Shown here: one piece after another, positions 48,181 to 59,621 of the stretch
Layout of the letters: the number at the start of each line of letters is the position of its first letter
How positions within the stretch are numbered: the first letter of the stretch is position 1
Assembly (NCBI GenBank): GCA_947685225.1
Contig: CANTUV010000032.1
Location: 19,413,501 to 19,477,500, forward strand
DNA length: 64,000 bases
Reading direction: 5' to 3'
From: Garcia nutans
Lineage: Eukaryota; Streptophyta; Magnoliopsida; Malpighiales; Euphorbiaceae
Notes under the pieces: model-generated
The model's input: only the letters and a program-made list of their open reading frames with translations
Database searches by the model: none
Told to the model about the DNA's origin: nothing
Program-made: the position numbers and the translations under genes

Positions 48181-49536
48181 TGTTAGGAAATCAAGGAGAT
48201 CACTGCAAACAAAACACGCACGGAAAAAAAAAATTTTGATCTTTGATTTCCCATCAGGATCCATGCTGTTCATTTAATTCGACAAAAGTGTTCAAAGAAC
48301 TAACCTGTTGATGATTCGAAATCACAGTTTGGAAGAGATGCCTCGATCGTGAAACACCCTCTATCGCGTATCCACACGAATGCTACCGTTTGGAGTGCTA
48401 GCTCTCTGCAACGGCGAAGGCTGAAAAACATTTTCTCTAAAACGTATTAGGGTTTCTATTTCGTTCTCTTTTTATTTTCTAAAGTTACCTATATAAAGAC
48501 TTAACGTCTGGAGTGAATATAATCACTCCAGAATCCAATTCGAAATTGGATAAGGTAAGTCAAATTCAGAATCCAAATCTAATTAGGATTCTGAATATAT
48601 TATCTAATAATATATATATATAAACGAAAATAATAATAATAATAATAATAAATATTAATATCTAATATTAATATTATTAATATTATATCCAGCCCAAAGC
48701 GCATTCTTGTGTGTGACCCGATAGGCCCATATTAATTGGCAGTCAATTTAATCTCTATTAAACCAACAAGTCATAATTGGCCTCTAGCAAGGCGTTACAA
48801 CTACCCAATTAATATAAGGAATGTCCAATTTGCCTAATAATAGTACATGCATTAATCCCTTTGTCACACGATATCTATCTTGAACATAAGTCATGGTCAA
48901 CGTCATACTTATATTATCCAAACTTATGATTACTCGATCTCCAAGTAGACTGATAAAAACAAATGAAATTGATCACACTATTAATTCATTTGAGCACGAC
49001 CATGCATTTCACAGTCTCACTTATCAAGGGGCCCAAAAGATATCTCTCTCAAAGAGAGGGACAAATTCTATCTTGATTGTTCATTATCCTCTACATAATT
49101 TCTATCATATATGATCATAACCTTTATTACTATCTTGTTACGGATAATGTTTGATCATGTCAAAATATAATAGTCCTTATATTGGAAACTATGACAATCT
49201 CAAGTCAAAGAATTAATACATAACTATCATGAGATTTACTTATGACACTAACCCATGTAGTAATCTCATGATGGGTCTATCCAATACATTGTTCTCTAAC
49301 AAGTATTTATGAAATTGATTTGTATCACTATACACATAATCATCTGATGGTTATCAAATCAATGTTCATACTGGTTAAGAATTATTTTTTTATCCCTATA
49401 ACAATAATAAACCAGGGACAAATATCAAAATTGTGTAACATGCAAACAATCAATAATGATAATAAAACCTCATTTATTAATAATGAATATATAACATAAA
49501 GATCCAAATAAATGGCCTAGGGCACATACACTAACA
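48181..49536 (-). repeat. Copia-4 5' LTR (1356 bp)
   Basis: Pairs with 41173-42532. Visible differences include CGCAGCGG/CGCACGG, ATCGAGGGG/ATCAAGGGG and two fewer TA dinucleotides. A TATATAGG box on the minus strand (about 48498-48488) precedes a run containing AAACCCTAATACG and may be the core promoter. Confidence 0.95.
48488..48498 (-). promoter_or_regulatory. Possible Copia-4 TATA box
   Basis: CTTTATATAGG on the minus strand in the 5' LTR, about 310 bp from the LTR/primer-site junction. The reverse strand also reads TATAAAG, so the direction is inferred from the element. Confidence 0.4.
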
Positions 49537-49541
49537 CCTTC

Positions 49542-50295
49542 TTCTTCATAAACAATACAGGCGTTCCCCACAGGGACACACTGGGCGATTTATCCAGCAA
49601 CTCCTGCAACTGTATCTTTAACTCTCTCAACTCAGCAGGTGCCATCCAATATGGGGTAATAGAGATGGGAGTGGTACTAGATAATAGATCTATACCAAAC
49701 TCGACCTCTCTCTCAGGAGGTGTCCCTAGCAACTCATAAGAAAAAATATTTGAAAACTCAACAACTGTGGATATACTGTCAAGCTGGGATCCCATTACTC
49801 TGGTATCTATAACATGAGCAAGATAAGCCTCATATCCCTTTCGAATCATCCTCCTAGCTAAAATAGCTGAAAAAAACATGGATGAAAGATGTCTCTGTTC
49901 ACTAGATACCATCACATCCCTACCATCACATGTTCTCAAGGTAACACGTTTTCGCTGATAGTATACCATAACCCCATGCCTGGATAACCAATCCATGCCT
50001 AGAATCAGATCATACTCCCTAAAGGTATCTCAATCAGGTCACCGAGAAAATCTTCATCCTGAACCACAACCGGACTATCTCGGTGCACCTTGCTAATCAC
50101 AACACTGTGCCCTAAAGGATTTGTCACCAAAATATTAAATTCTAGGGACTCAAAATGCAAATTACTCACAGGTAAGATGGATGCACTGATGTATGAATGA
50201 GTTGACCCAGGGTCTATCAATGCAAGAACTGAAGTACCGAATAATGAAAAAGTATCAGCAATAACAGCTGAGGCATCCAGCTGCCTCTGGATCAC
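49542..50295 (-). pseudogene. Tekay-1 protease and start of RT
   Basis: Minus strand. Protease: VLALIDPGSTHSYISAS (about 50180-50230), then a conserved TNPLGHSVVISKVHRDSPVVV stretch. A frame change occurs at about 50000, then MDWLSRHGVMV (about 49965-49996). The linker contains VVEFSNIFSYELLGTPPERE (about 49700-49760). The RT start reads SLWGTPVLFMKKK (about 49540-49580) and is cut by Copia-4 at the TSD. It resumes at 41172. Confidence 0.9.
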
Positions 50296-51257
50296 ATAGA
50301 CCCTCTGTGATGGTCTGTCTCATTTGGTCTACCTCCGGCTGTAGAATCTCCTCTCTGACCATACCCAAATCTACCACCTCCACCAAAACCTCTGCCACCA
50401 CGACCCCCTCTGACACTGGGTTGAGAAGTTGTAGTATCTATCTGTCTATCCTCTGGTGGCTCTAGACAATCTCTAATAAAGTGGTCTGGCAGCCAACATC
50501 TGAAACACACTGCTGATGCACCTCTCCTCTAGAAGACACCTTCATGAACCTTACCACAATGAACATAGCCTCTGAGCCACTAGGGTCGGAGCACTAGTCA
50601 CTAAAACTATAGGTCTCTGTCTCTGTCTCTGCTGTTGTACTGACCTGACAGACTGCCCTTGGCTCCTACTAAACCTCTGAAAATATCCCCCTCGACTTCT
50701 CTTCACTGATGAAGATCCTGCCTCACTCTGGGATCTCCTAGCTCTGGTCTCCTCAACCCTAGCAGCTGCTGTAAGACCCTATGCTCTCTCAACACTCCTA
50801 GCGGATGCAACCAATTGAGAAAAGTCTTGGTACCGATAGCCTGCCACAATACACATAATAGAGGGTCTCAGCCCCTCCTCAAACCTCCAGCACCTGTCAC
50901 TCTCATAAGAAATGATCCCTCCAGCATAATTGCTCAGTCGGATAAACTCTATCTCATACTCCATCACTATCTTGGTATCCTGCCTCAAACTCAGGAACTC
51001 CATCTTCTTTTCATCCTTTACTTTGTAGTACCAACAAAGTCCTCAGCTCCAAACTTCCTCAGCTTATCATACTTCCTCATCGGTAACTGCGGCTGCTACT
51101 GCGATGGCTGTTGAACCGAAGCTTGTCTCAATAACTTCACCATATGTAGTACCTAGCCAAGAGGAATCTCATCAGCTGCTGGTCTAACAGGCACAGGAGT
51201 AGGTGCCTCACCAGCAATCTTAGCTCTAGCTCCCCCTCTTCCCTCAATAGGAGCCAT
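50296..51257 (-). pseudogene. Tekay-1 gag
   Basis: Minus strand from ATG 51257 (MAPIEGRGGARAK). After about 80 codons a stop and an apparent deletion remove much of the capsid N-terminus. The gag core resumes with FLSLRQDTKIVMEYEIEF (about 50945-51000) and RFEEGLRPSIMC (about 50855-50890). The zinc knuckle is CFRCWLPDHFIRDC (about 50465-50507, CX2CX4HX4C). An Arg/Gly-rich RNA-binding tail then leads into protease. Gag packages element RNA. Decayed but recognisable. Confidence 0.85.
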
Positions 51258-51451
51258 ACTCTCTGTACTACTCTCTACAGACTGATGCGTCCGAGATGCT
51301 ATAACTACCTATATCTGCAAACACAGCAGAAATTGCCACATCAGAGATTAGAAACTGCCAGTGCCAATGCATATATCATAATTGAAAACCATATTTAAAA
51401 TTCTCATTTTCTCTCTCTAACAACCCACCTAGGTTGAGAACCTCAAACCTA

Positions 51452-51464
51452 GGCTCTGATACCA
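51452..51464 (-). other. Tekay-1 primer binding site (initiator tRNA-Met)
   Basis: TGGTATCAGAGCC on the minus strand, 7 nt from the 5' LTR end at 51472. Confidence 0.92.
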
Positions 51465-51471
51465 AGATAAA

Positions 51472-54448
51472 TGTAATACCCTTATCCCTATATATGTATA
51501 ATATATACACCCAGTATATATAAAATACGTATATCTGGTACAAAATATCACAGACTGGTTTAATAAAAAAATTTCACTTTTCAAATTTAAAATCTTAAAA
51601 ACTTAAAAATATATATTTAATAACAAATAAAATACTAATATAAATCATAGGTGTTAAAATAAGCATTTTTCTTAAAAATTTCTGAAAAAATTTGCCAGAG
51701 TTTTACCTGTAATTTGGATATTTCCAAATTTAATAAACAACACAACTCGCACAAGATAACACTACCAAAATTACCCAAAAATACATTTCATCCATCCTCC
51801 TCAATTTCTTCAAATTTCACAAAACATTTATACACTTCCATATATCTACACATCAAAATATTCTTTTTAATTTATGATACATATTCATCAAAAACATATT
51901 ATAGTATATGTAATATCACAAAATATGATAATATAAAATGTATATATGCTACTGGCAGTGTTTCTGATCTTGTTGCCACACAATCAACTCTATTGGTAAA
52001 CTCTCAAATCTAGACCCGCCCCGGTCTAGAAGAACTCTCCAGCTCAGCCGGATCTACTCTGTCACCTGCGTGATGAATATCAATCGCGCTAAGCTAAAAG
52101 CCTAGCGGTACAAACTTTGATAGAAATAAAGCTCAAATGCACAATGCATATGGATATCATATCTCATATCATTTCATTATAACATATTTATCGATTATTT
52201 CATAATTCACAATTCACAAATAAGCAAACACAAGCATAGACCCAAAGGATCTAATATGCTATTCAAATTCCAGACCTAGTATTTTGGTCCATATTGACAC
52301 CCAGTGTCTAGCCCGAAGGCAAGTGACGCCCAGCGTCTAGCCCGAAGGTAAATCATAATGATGCCCAACATCTAGCTCGAAGGCAAGTGACATCCAACGT
52401 CTAGCTCGAAGACAAATCATAGTGATGCCCATCATCTAGCCCGAAGGCAAATAATGAGGATAACCTCATACCCATGCAGCCAAATACAGAACTCTAAAAA
52501 TTGAATTACTAGGCACACAATTAATTCTCATTTCTCATTATTAATCTCTTTCTCATTTTCTCATAATCAAGATAGACACATTGCCTCATTTTTCATTATC
52601 TATTAGGCACATTGCCTTATTTTCTCATCTTTTCTCATTCTTCTCATTTATATCAATATCATTTCATCATATTTCATCCTATCATCACATTACATCGCAT
52701 TTTCCTTTAAAAATCATCGCCTAAATATTTTGGGTAATTTCACATAATTCGCATATGATTCACATTTGATGCATTTTAGGCATTATCAATGGCTTTTTAA
52801 CAATGCCTTAAATGCATACAAAATAAATAGCATTACCCAAACACTTTGGGTCATTATCACATAATACACATATTTCATATTTTACACAATTTAGCCATTA
52901 ACAATGGCTTTTCACAATGCATTTAACACATATATGATATTACACTTGTCATAGCACATTATTCATACATGTTCCATGTATCAAGTATCTTAACATATTT
53001 TTCAATCCAAAATGTGTTAAGTCCAATGTAATGCAAATATAACCAATTCATCCAAAGTTTATACATACCTCTAAGAGCAACCAAGAACAAGCTCAAACAC
53101 CCTTTAATCCTTCTCTTTCCACTTTCCCTTCAACACTTGGATGGGGCAAATTAACTCTCCTCAATGCCTAAACCAAATGTGATCATAAATAATCATTTAG
53201 TATCACATTCTAAGGCATTTTCAATCTTAATCCATAATTAAACATCATCCAAGCAAAAATTCCAAAGTTAAGGCTAACCTAACTTTAACTTTGGAATACC
53301 ATACTAGGCCATTCTAAGTTTATATATATTATTAAAAACATATTTTAACACATTTAAGTCAATTACATACAAAAATACTCACTTATGACCAAAACCCTAA
53401 AATGGCATAACCTTCCCCAATTGAAGATTTTCCATTCCAACTTAATCCATTTATCATTTCAAGCTTATATTCATCACTTTTAACACTAAACAACACACTT
53501 AAGCTAATAAAATCAATCAATTGTATAACTTTGGAAAAATCACTTTTTCAAAACCCTAAATCACACTTCCATTCTCAAACTCCAATCAAACTCAACCAAA
53601 TCCAATATTTGACTTTAAAATACTTGTTTATGCATCAAAACAACCCATTTGGGATCAATTTGCAAAATTAGAAATTATGATTTCAAAACTCCAAAAATTA
53701 CATAACCCTAAATTCTCTCTCTTCACCAATCTTTAATCAAACTCAACCAATTCTTCAATCCAACCTTAAAATCATTGTTAATCACTTAAAATATCATCAT
53801 ACACACCAATTTCAATAATTAAATTACACTACATCAAGAATCCAAAACTCACATATTTAAAATTTCTATGGAATTAAAAGAAAGGAGTTGGAAATTTACC
53901 AAATTTGGTGGAAATCACCAAAAATTAACTTTAAACTTGTTAAATACTTCAATTAAATGAGGTTGGAAGAAACAAAAATCCTCTCTTGGCATCCATGGAG
54001 ATTTCGGCCCTTGTGAGAAGATGAAGAAGATGAAAAAACTTTTTTATTTTCTCTTTCCTTTCATCTTTTATTTTAAACCATATATATATATATTAATAAT
54101 TTAATAATTAATTAAATATTTAATTATTAATTAAAACCCCAAAATACTTCTTCTACTCAAAAACTATTTATTTTTGAATTAATTGAATAATTTTGAATTT
54201 CTAAGATTTAATTACCAAAATACCCTTTTACATTGATTTTTCTTTTAAAAAGTGTTGACTTTTTTGTTGACTTTTATATGTTATGTATATTTTGTATATA
54301 TATCACATATATATTACACTTTTTCATTTAAAATTTCTTCATTTTTTATTTAAAATTTTTTATTTAATTTATTTAATTAAAATATAATTTATTTAATTTA
54401 ATTTTCTAAAAATTAGAAATTTTTCAAAAATAATTTTGGAATATTACA
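51472..54448 (-). repeat. Tekay-1 5' LTR (2977 bp)
   Basis: Plus-strand start TGTAATACCC, end GGAATATTACA. Contains the stem-loop 52010-52029, minisatellite 52290-52455, AGCCATTAACAATGGCT (52893-52909), ACCCAAACACTTTGGGT (about 52832-52848), and donor-like sites at 53063-53068 and 53894-53899 on the minus strand. Confidence 0.92.
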
Positions 54449-54453
54449 CACAA

Positions 54454-56071
54454 TGCCTTTAATGTATACATAATAAATCACATTTTCTAAACACTTTGGA
54501 CCATTTTCATATAATACACATATTTCACATTTTATTCAATTTAGCCATTAACGATGGCTTTTCATAATGCATTTAATGCATACATAATATTACACATGTC
54601 ATAACACATTATTCTTGAATGTTCAATGTATCAAGTAGCTCAATCAAAATGTGTTAAGCCCAATGTAATGCAAACATATTCAATTTATTCAAAGTTTGTA
54701 CTTACCTTAAAAAGCAGTCTAAAACAAGCTCAAAACTCTCACCAACCTTCTATTTCAAGTTGCCCTTCAATACTAGGGTTGGGCAAATCACCCCTTCTTA
54801 ATGTCTATACTAAATGTGACAAATACAATCATTTAATATCACATTCTAAGGTATTTCAAGTATCAAACCTTAATTATACATCACTTTAATCAAAACCGCA
54901 AAAATATAGCATAACCTTTCTTTAAATTTGAAAAACCATATTAAGCTATTCAAATTAGTGTTATAAATTTATTTATATCATTACAAACATATTTTAACAT
55001 GTTTAAACCAATTAAATTAATTAAATATATGCCTTTGTTCAAAACTCTAAAATGGCACAACCTTCACCATTGAAGGATTTCTATTCCAATTCAATCTAAT
55101 TATCAATCCAATCTTATTTCCATAACTTACATCCTTAAAGAACATGATTTAAGCATTAAAACCAATCAATTAGCTAATCCTTGAAAAATTCCTTTTCAAA
55201 ACCCTAAATTCAGCACTTCCATTCCCAAACTCTAATCAAACTTAGGCAAATTCATCATTTAACTTTAAAATACTTGTTTATGCATTAAAATAACACATTT
55301 AGAATCAAATTGAATAATTAAATTACATGATTTCACAAACCCAAATTTCTCATAACCCTAAATTCTCTCTCTTCACAAACTCAACTTAAATTCAACCATT
55401 TCTTCAATCCAACCTTAAAATCAATGTTAACTACTCCAAACAACTTCATTCATACCCAAATAGACAATTAAAACATACTATAACAAAATTCTAATAACAC
55501 ATATATTCTTAATTTTCATAAAAATCCAAAAAAACAAGTTGGAAACTTACTTTTTCAAGAAGAAATTACCAAAACCACCATTGAATCCTTGAAATCCTTT
55601 CAATTTTGGTAGCTTGGAAGAAGCAAAACCTCGAGTTTAACCATCCATGGAGTTCGTCCAAGAAGGAAAGAAGAAGAAGAAGAAGAGCAAATGTGTTTTT
55701 CTCTCTCCATCCACTTTCTTTTATATCCATATATATATATAATATTTTAATATATTTTTAATTTACTATTTAATTATTTATTTAATTAATAAAAATTCAA
55801 AATTTACATCTTCCATTAAACATAATTTATTTTAAAATTATTTAAATAATTTTTAATTTTCAAAGTATATTTATAAAAATGTCATTTGACTTTTTGACTT
55901 TTCTTTAAAAATGTTGACTTTTATTGACTTTATATATTTTATATATATTTCATATATACATTCTACTTTTTTACTTAAAATTCTTTTATTTTCTATTTAA
56001 ATTATTTATTTAATTTATCCAATTTAATTTTAATTTATTTTATTTAATTTTTAAAAATTTCGGATGTCACA
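54454..56071 (-). repeat. Tekay-2 3' LTR, right segment
   Basis: Resumes immediately after the second CACAA of Tekay-1 and ends GGATGTCACA beside a polypurine tract. Holds donor-like GTAAGT at 54705-54700 and 55550-55545 and a TATAAAAG box at about 55729-55719, all on the minus strand. Confidence 0.88.
55719..55731 (-). promoter_or_regulatory. Tekay-2 LTR TATA box
   Basis: ATGGATATAAAAG on the minus strand, about 340 nt from the U3 end at 56071. It is followed downstream by a CTTCTT-rich stretch and a GTAAGT site about 170 nt later. If correct, R-U5 of this LTR is about 2.6 kb. Confidence 0.5.
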
Positions 56072-56117
56072 ATTCTCTCTTCCTAAAGAAAATTTCGTTA
56101 TTAAAATTATCCAGCAC

Positions 56118-59100
56118 TGTAATAAAACATCTAAATCTAAACATAATCTTAAAATATCTTATGAAATTAATCATCCCATCAAATAATTATTTTATCAAAT
56201 TACATAATTTCTTCTTTTCCCCTTAAGATAATTCTTAATTACCTTTTCACAATTTCATAACTCATTAATATACTTTCTATTTAATAAAACAATCATAGTA
56301 TATTATCATATCTTTAACCAAATTGTCATTATACAAAATTAATTTATCTCTTTAGTATATATACACCACACCTCCATTACACTCAAGATATTTGATAACT
56401 TCATTATCTTAAAATATACTTTCATAGCCTTAAATTCAAATGTTAATAACTTATATCTTAACAATGACTATTCCGTCATTATAGTCATTTTCGGAATTGT
56501 ATCTCTATTTAATTACCACCTTGCTTATATTTACGAATAGTTATTTATAAAAACCACAAATGATAACAACTCCCAATTCTAATTAATAAGTCTTGACATA
56601 ATAATTTTTCTCATCTCCACTTTGGTCCTACTCTTTATACAATTACTACATATTAATTTAATATCATCATTATTCAACAACAAAATCTTATTTTCTTATT
56701 AAGATTCATTCCCATAGGTTTTTTGTCAACCCAACATATATATATCCATTCCAATTATGTTATAATTAATATTTTTCTCTTATAATCATTTGCAACTAAT
56801 ATAACTTAGCTTCTTTTATGTGCATATACATACCAGAATGTTGCATTATGCACATTGTCATACATCTCTCATACTCTTAATACAACTACATACATTGAAC
56901 TTTAATAATTACTTGTAAACTTATTACATTCCAGATCAATTGATCTAACTATCACAATATGACCATTACAGCCTTATTCTATTTTGACCAACCTTTAACC
57001 TATTTTAAATTTATCATCATGTTTCAATTCATGACCTAACTCCATTAGGCCAACCTTATTCTTAAATCTTAATTCTCTTTTAATTCATCATTACAAATAA
57101 TATTTATTTCCCCTAGTCTTATTCACTTTAAATGTCATTTTCATCACCTTATACATTTTATACCATTTTCAAACATATTCAACGTAACTCTTATTCACAT
57201 TTCATAATTCCTCTCATTTATCATTTTCTCACATTTCTTATAGTTACCATATTTACAACAACACTTTCCTTACACATCATTTATAGCTCATCATATTTTC
57301 ATAATTCTCTTCTGTTTCCATACTATCTATGGTCATAAATAAATTTCTAACATACGGTTATGAGCCCAATTATACCAACCACAAATTTTGCTTATATCTC
57401 ATGAAGCAAAACTATCAATCTCACCAAATGTACTTCACAGTTGTGTCATCTTAAGTGCATGCCTATGGGTTATAAATAAACACCGCTTTCACTATAATTA
57501 TTCCTCAAACAGTTCTTATCTCGATACTACACCCATATCTCAGTAGTCACACGCTTCTGACATTTCAAAATTACATATTTGCTCTTTAAACTCTTACTAC
57601 GCATATCAACTATGTTTTAAAGAAATTTACGGTTATCCATTTGTTTTTATTAGCCTAAACATATGATCCACCAACAATATTATATTCATGTTACAATTTT
57701 ATACAATTATTCAACAAATTTTTACCAATTTCTTTTTCTTACATCAAATAAGTAATTATATAGGGTTACAAATATACAATAATACTTTAATAGCACTTTT
57801 TCACATCTTTAAGTGATCAACCTTATCATGATCAACTTCACCTTACAAATTCATATTATTTCGCATTTCAAATATTTCCACATTTTCTTATATATCACAA
57901 TAGTGTCCATATTGGATAACTCACCACACATATCATATTCATATATACACACAATTATACTCAATTCTTCATTTACACACAATCTATATAAACTTAACAT
58001 TTATCATATTTCATAGAATATTACCATTTCTCATTATTATAACATTAGTTAGGTCATTTTCCAATTTTTCCATCTTATATTTTAAATAAATTATCCTCAT
58101 TCATTTCTTTTTTTATCACTTTATATAAATCTTAGTCACATTTCCAATGTGGCTTATCTCTCACATTTTCCATACATTTACCATGCTCTTCATATTCATT
58201 TTCATCACTATCAATAAAATTACCTAATGAAACTCATTTTCACTTTCTTTATCATTTCTCTTTATTTCAAATCCAGTTTCTATACTATCAACCACATGAC
58301 ACATTACATGATACTTCCATAAACAATATTACTCATTCAAAATTACTCACATGATCATTAAGAATGAAACCATTAATATCTAACCAATCCTCATCAAAAT
58401 TCCCTTACAGCTCTAAATTTTCAACTTACTACTTTACTTAAACTTTATTCTATTAATCTCATTTTCAACATCTAACTTTATAAACATTATCTATATATTA
58501 ATATAACATCAAAGCACATTACTTTCATAATTATGGAAACCCCTTTCAAAAATTTAAATTTCATATAATGCAATCAACAATATGAACCTCACCAAATCTC
58601 ATCCATGTCACATTCCCAATATTAAAATCATAACATTTACATTTAAACAATACTAATTCATTTTATTACACTAATTAACATCATCCATAAATAAAACCCT
58701 AAATCATGCATCACTTTTCCATAATAAACAATTCGCTATCATATGCGACTTCTCCCTTTGATTTTAATTATGATTTTTTTTCTATATTATTAAAAACTCC
58801 ATATTCTTTATTCATACCTCTACCCATCTGTATATAAATTTTCATAATTTTTCTCATTCATCTGACTCATAAAATTAATTTATTAATTACTTACACAAAG
58901 CTACATGACTTCCTCAATTTTATGTCAATCTCACTTTTAATTTTTATATTCCTCACAATTCTTTATAAAAGCTTGTAAACTTTTAACCATGTGCACTTGA
59001 CACATATATGGACTTATATTTAAAATGTTAGATTTTTCCAAGCTTGTTTACTATATTAAAAAATTAAGTCTTCCAAACTGACAAAATTTATCTCTTTAAT

Positions 59101-59616
59101 AATTCCTCTGGCAGCACCTAGTTATCCATTTTTTTTTCAGGTATCAAACCTTAATATAAATTCATGAAATTTTAATCATATTTTCTAGGAATACATATGA
59201 TATGTTTTGTAAATTTTCAGATGTTTATGGGTAGGTATGTTTATGGGTAGGTTTACCATAGTTTCTAAATATGTTTTTCAATTTCTACAGATTCTGAGTT
59301 GCTGGAACTACTCTAACAATCTATGTTCTTTTATTTTTCTTAATTAGTGACCCATCTTTAAAATTATAAAATTTTATACACTGGATTCTAATATATAGAA
59401 AAAATTTTCATTAAAATTTTAAACTCAGCCAACATTTATAGATTTGTTCAAATATTCAGATAATATCACTTTGCAGCACACCTATAGAATTTTCTATAAC
59501 TATTATGCTAATTTCTCAAACTTTTTATTTCATATCTTAAATTATTCCCTAAATTATTATTATTTTTGTTAATTTAACTTATTTATCAATTGAATAAGCT
59601 ATGAATCTTAATTTTA
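56118..59616. mobile_element. 3.5-kb unidentified AT-rich insert in Tekay-2
   Basis: Block with no gag or pol motif and no similarity seen to Tekay LTR or internal sequence. It starts TGTAATAAAAC after AGCAC (56113-56117). A second AGCAC (59617-59621) follows its right end, which reads CTTAATTTTA rather than ending in CA. It could be a decayed solo LTR with a 5-bp TSD, or the non-coding interior of a non-autonomous Tekay-2. About 59220-59262 has a short tandem duplication (TGTTTATGGGTAGG). No gene found in it. Confidence 0.4.
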
Positions 59617-59621
59617 AGCAC

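Larger units (their letters stand above)
41173..49536 (-). mobile_element. Copia-4: full-length Ty1/copia element, nearly intact
   Basis: 8364 bp, with TSD CCTTC at 41168-41172 and 49537-49541, inserted in Tekay-1 pol. LTRs are 41173-42532 (1360 bp) and 48181-49536 (1356 bp), both TGTTAGG...CTAACA. By eye I count roughly two dozen differences, so about 98 percent identity. On the minus strand: 5' LTR, primer site for tRNA-Met (TGGTATCAGAGCC, 48179-48167), a 1.65-kb leader, one gag-pol frame (46521-42553) with a single stop, polypurine tract (42544-42533), 3' LTR. Domain order protease-integrase-RT-RNase H is that of Ty1/copia. Gag and RT resemble the Tork/Angela side of plant copia; that placement is tentative. 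Confidence 0.96.
35490..54448 (-). mobile_element. Tekay-1: full-length Ty3/gypsy chromovirus (interrupted by Copia-4)
   Basis: TSD CACAA at 35485-35489 and 54449-54453. Minus-strand order: 5' LTR 51472-54448, tRNA-Met primer site 51452-51464, gag, protease, RT, RNase H, integrase, chromodomain, polypurine tract 38483-38495, 3' LTR 35490-38482. The chromodomain places it in the chromovirus branch, and the long LTRs and gag-protease motifs suit Tekay/Del. Copia-4 (41173-49536) splits pol at the protease/RT boundary. The two LTRs differ at roughly one base in ten over the first 100 bp compared by eye, so it is clearly older than Copia-4. Confidence 0.92.
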
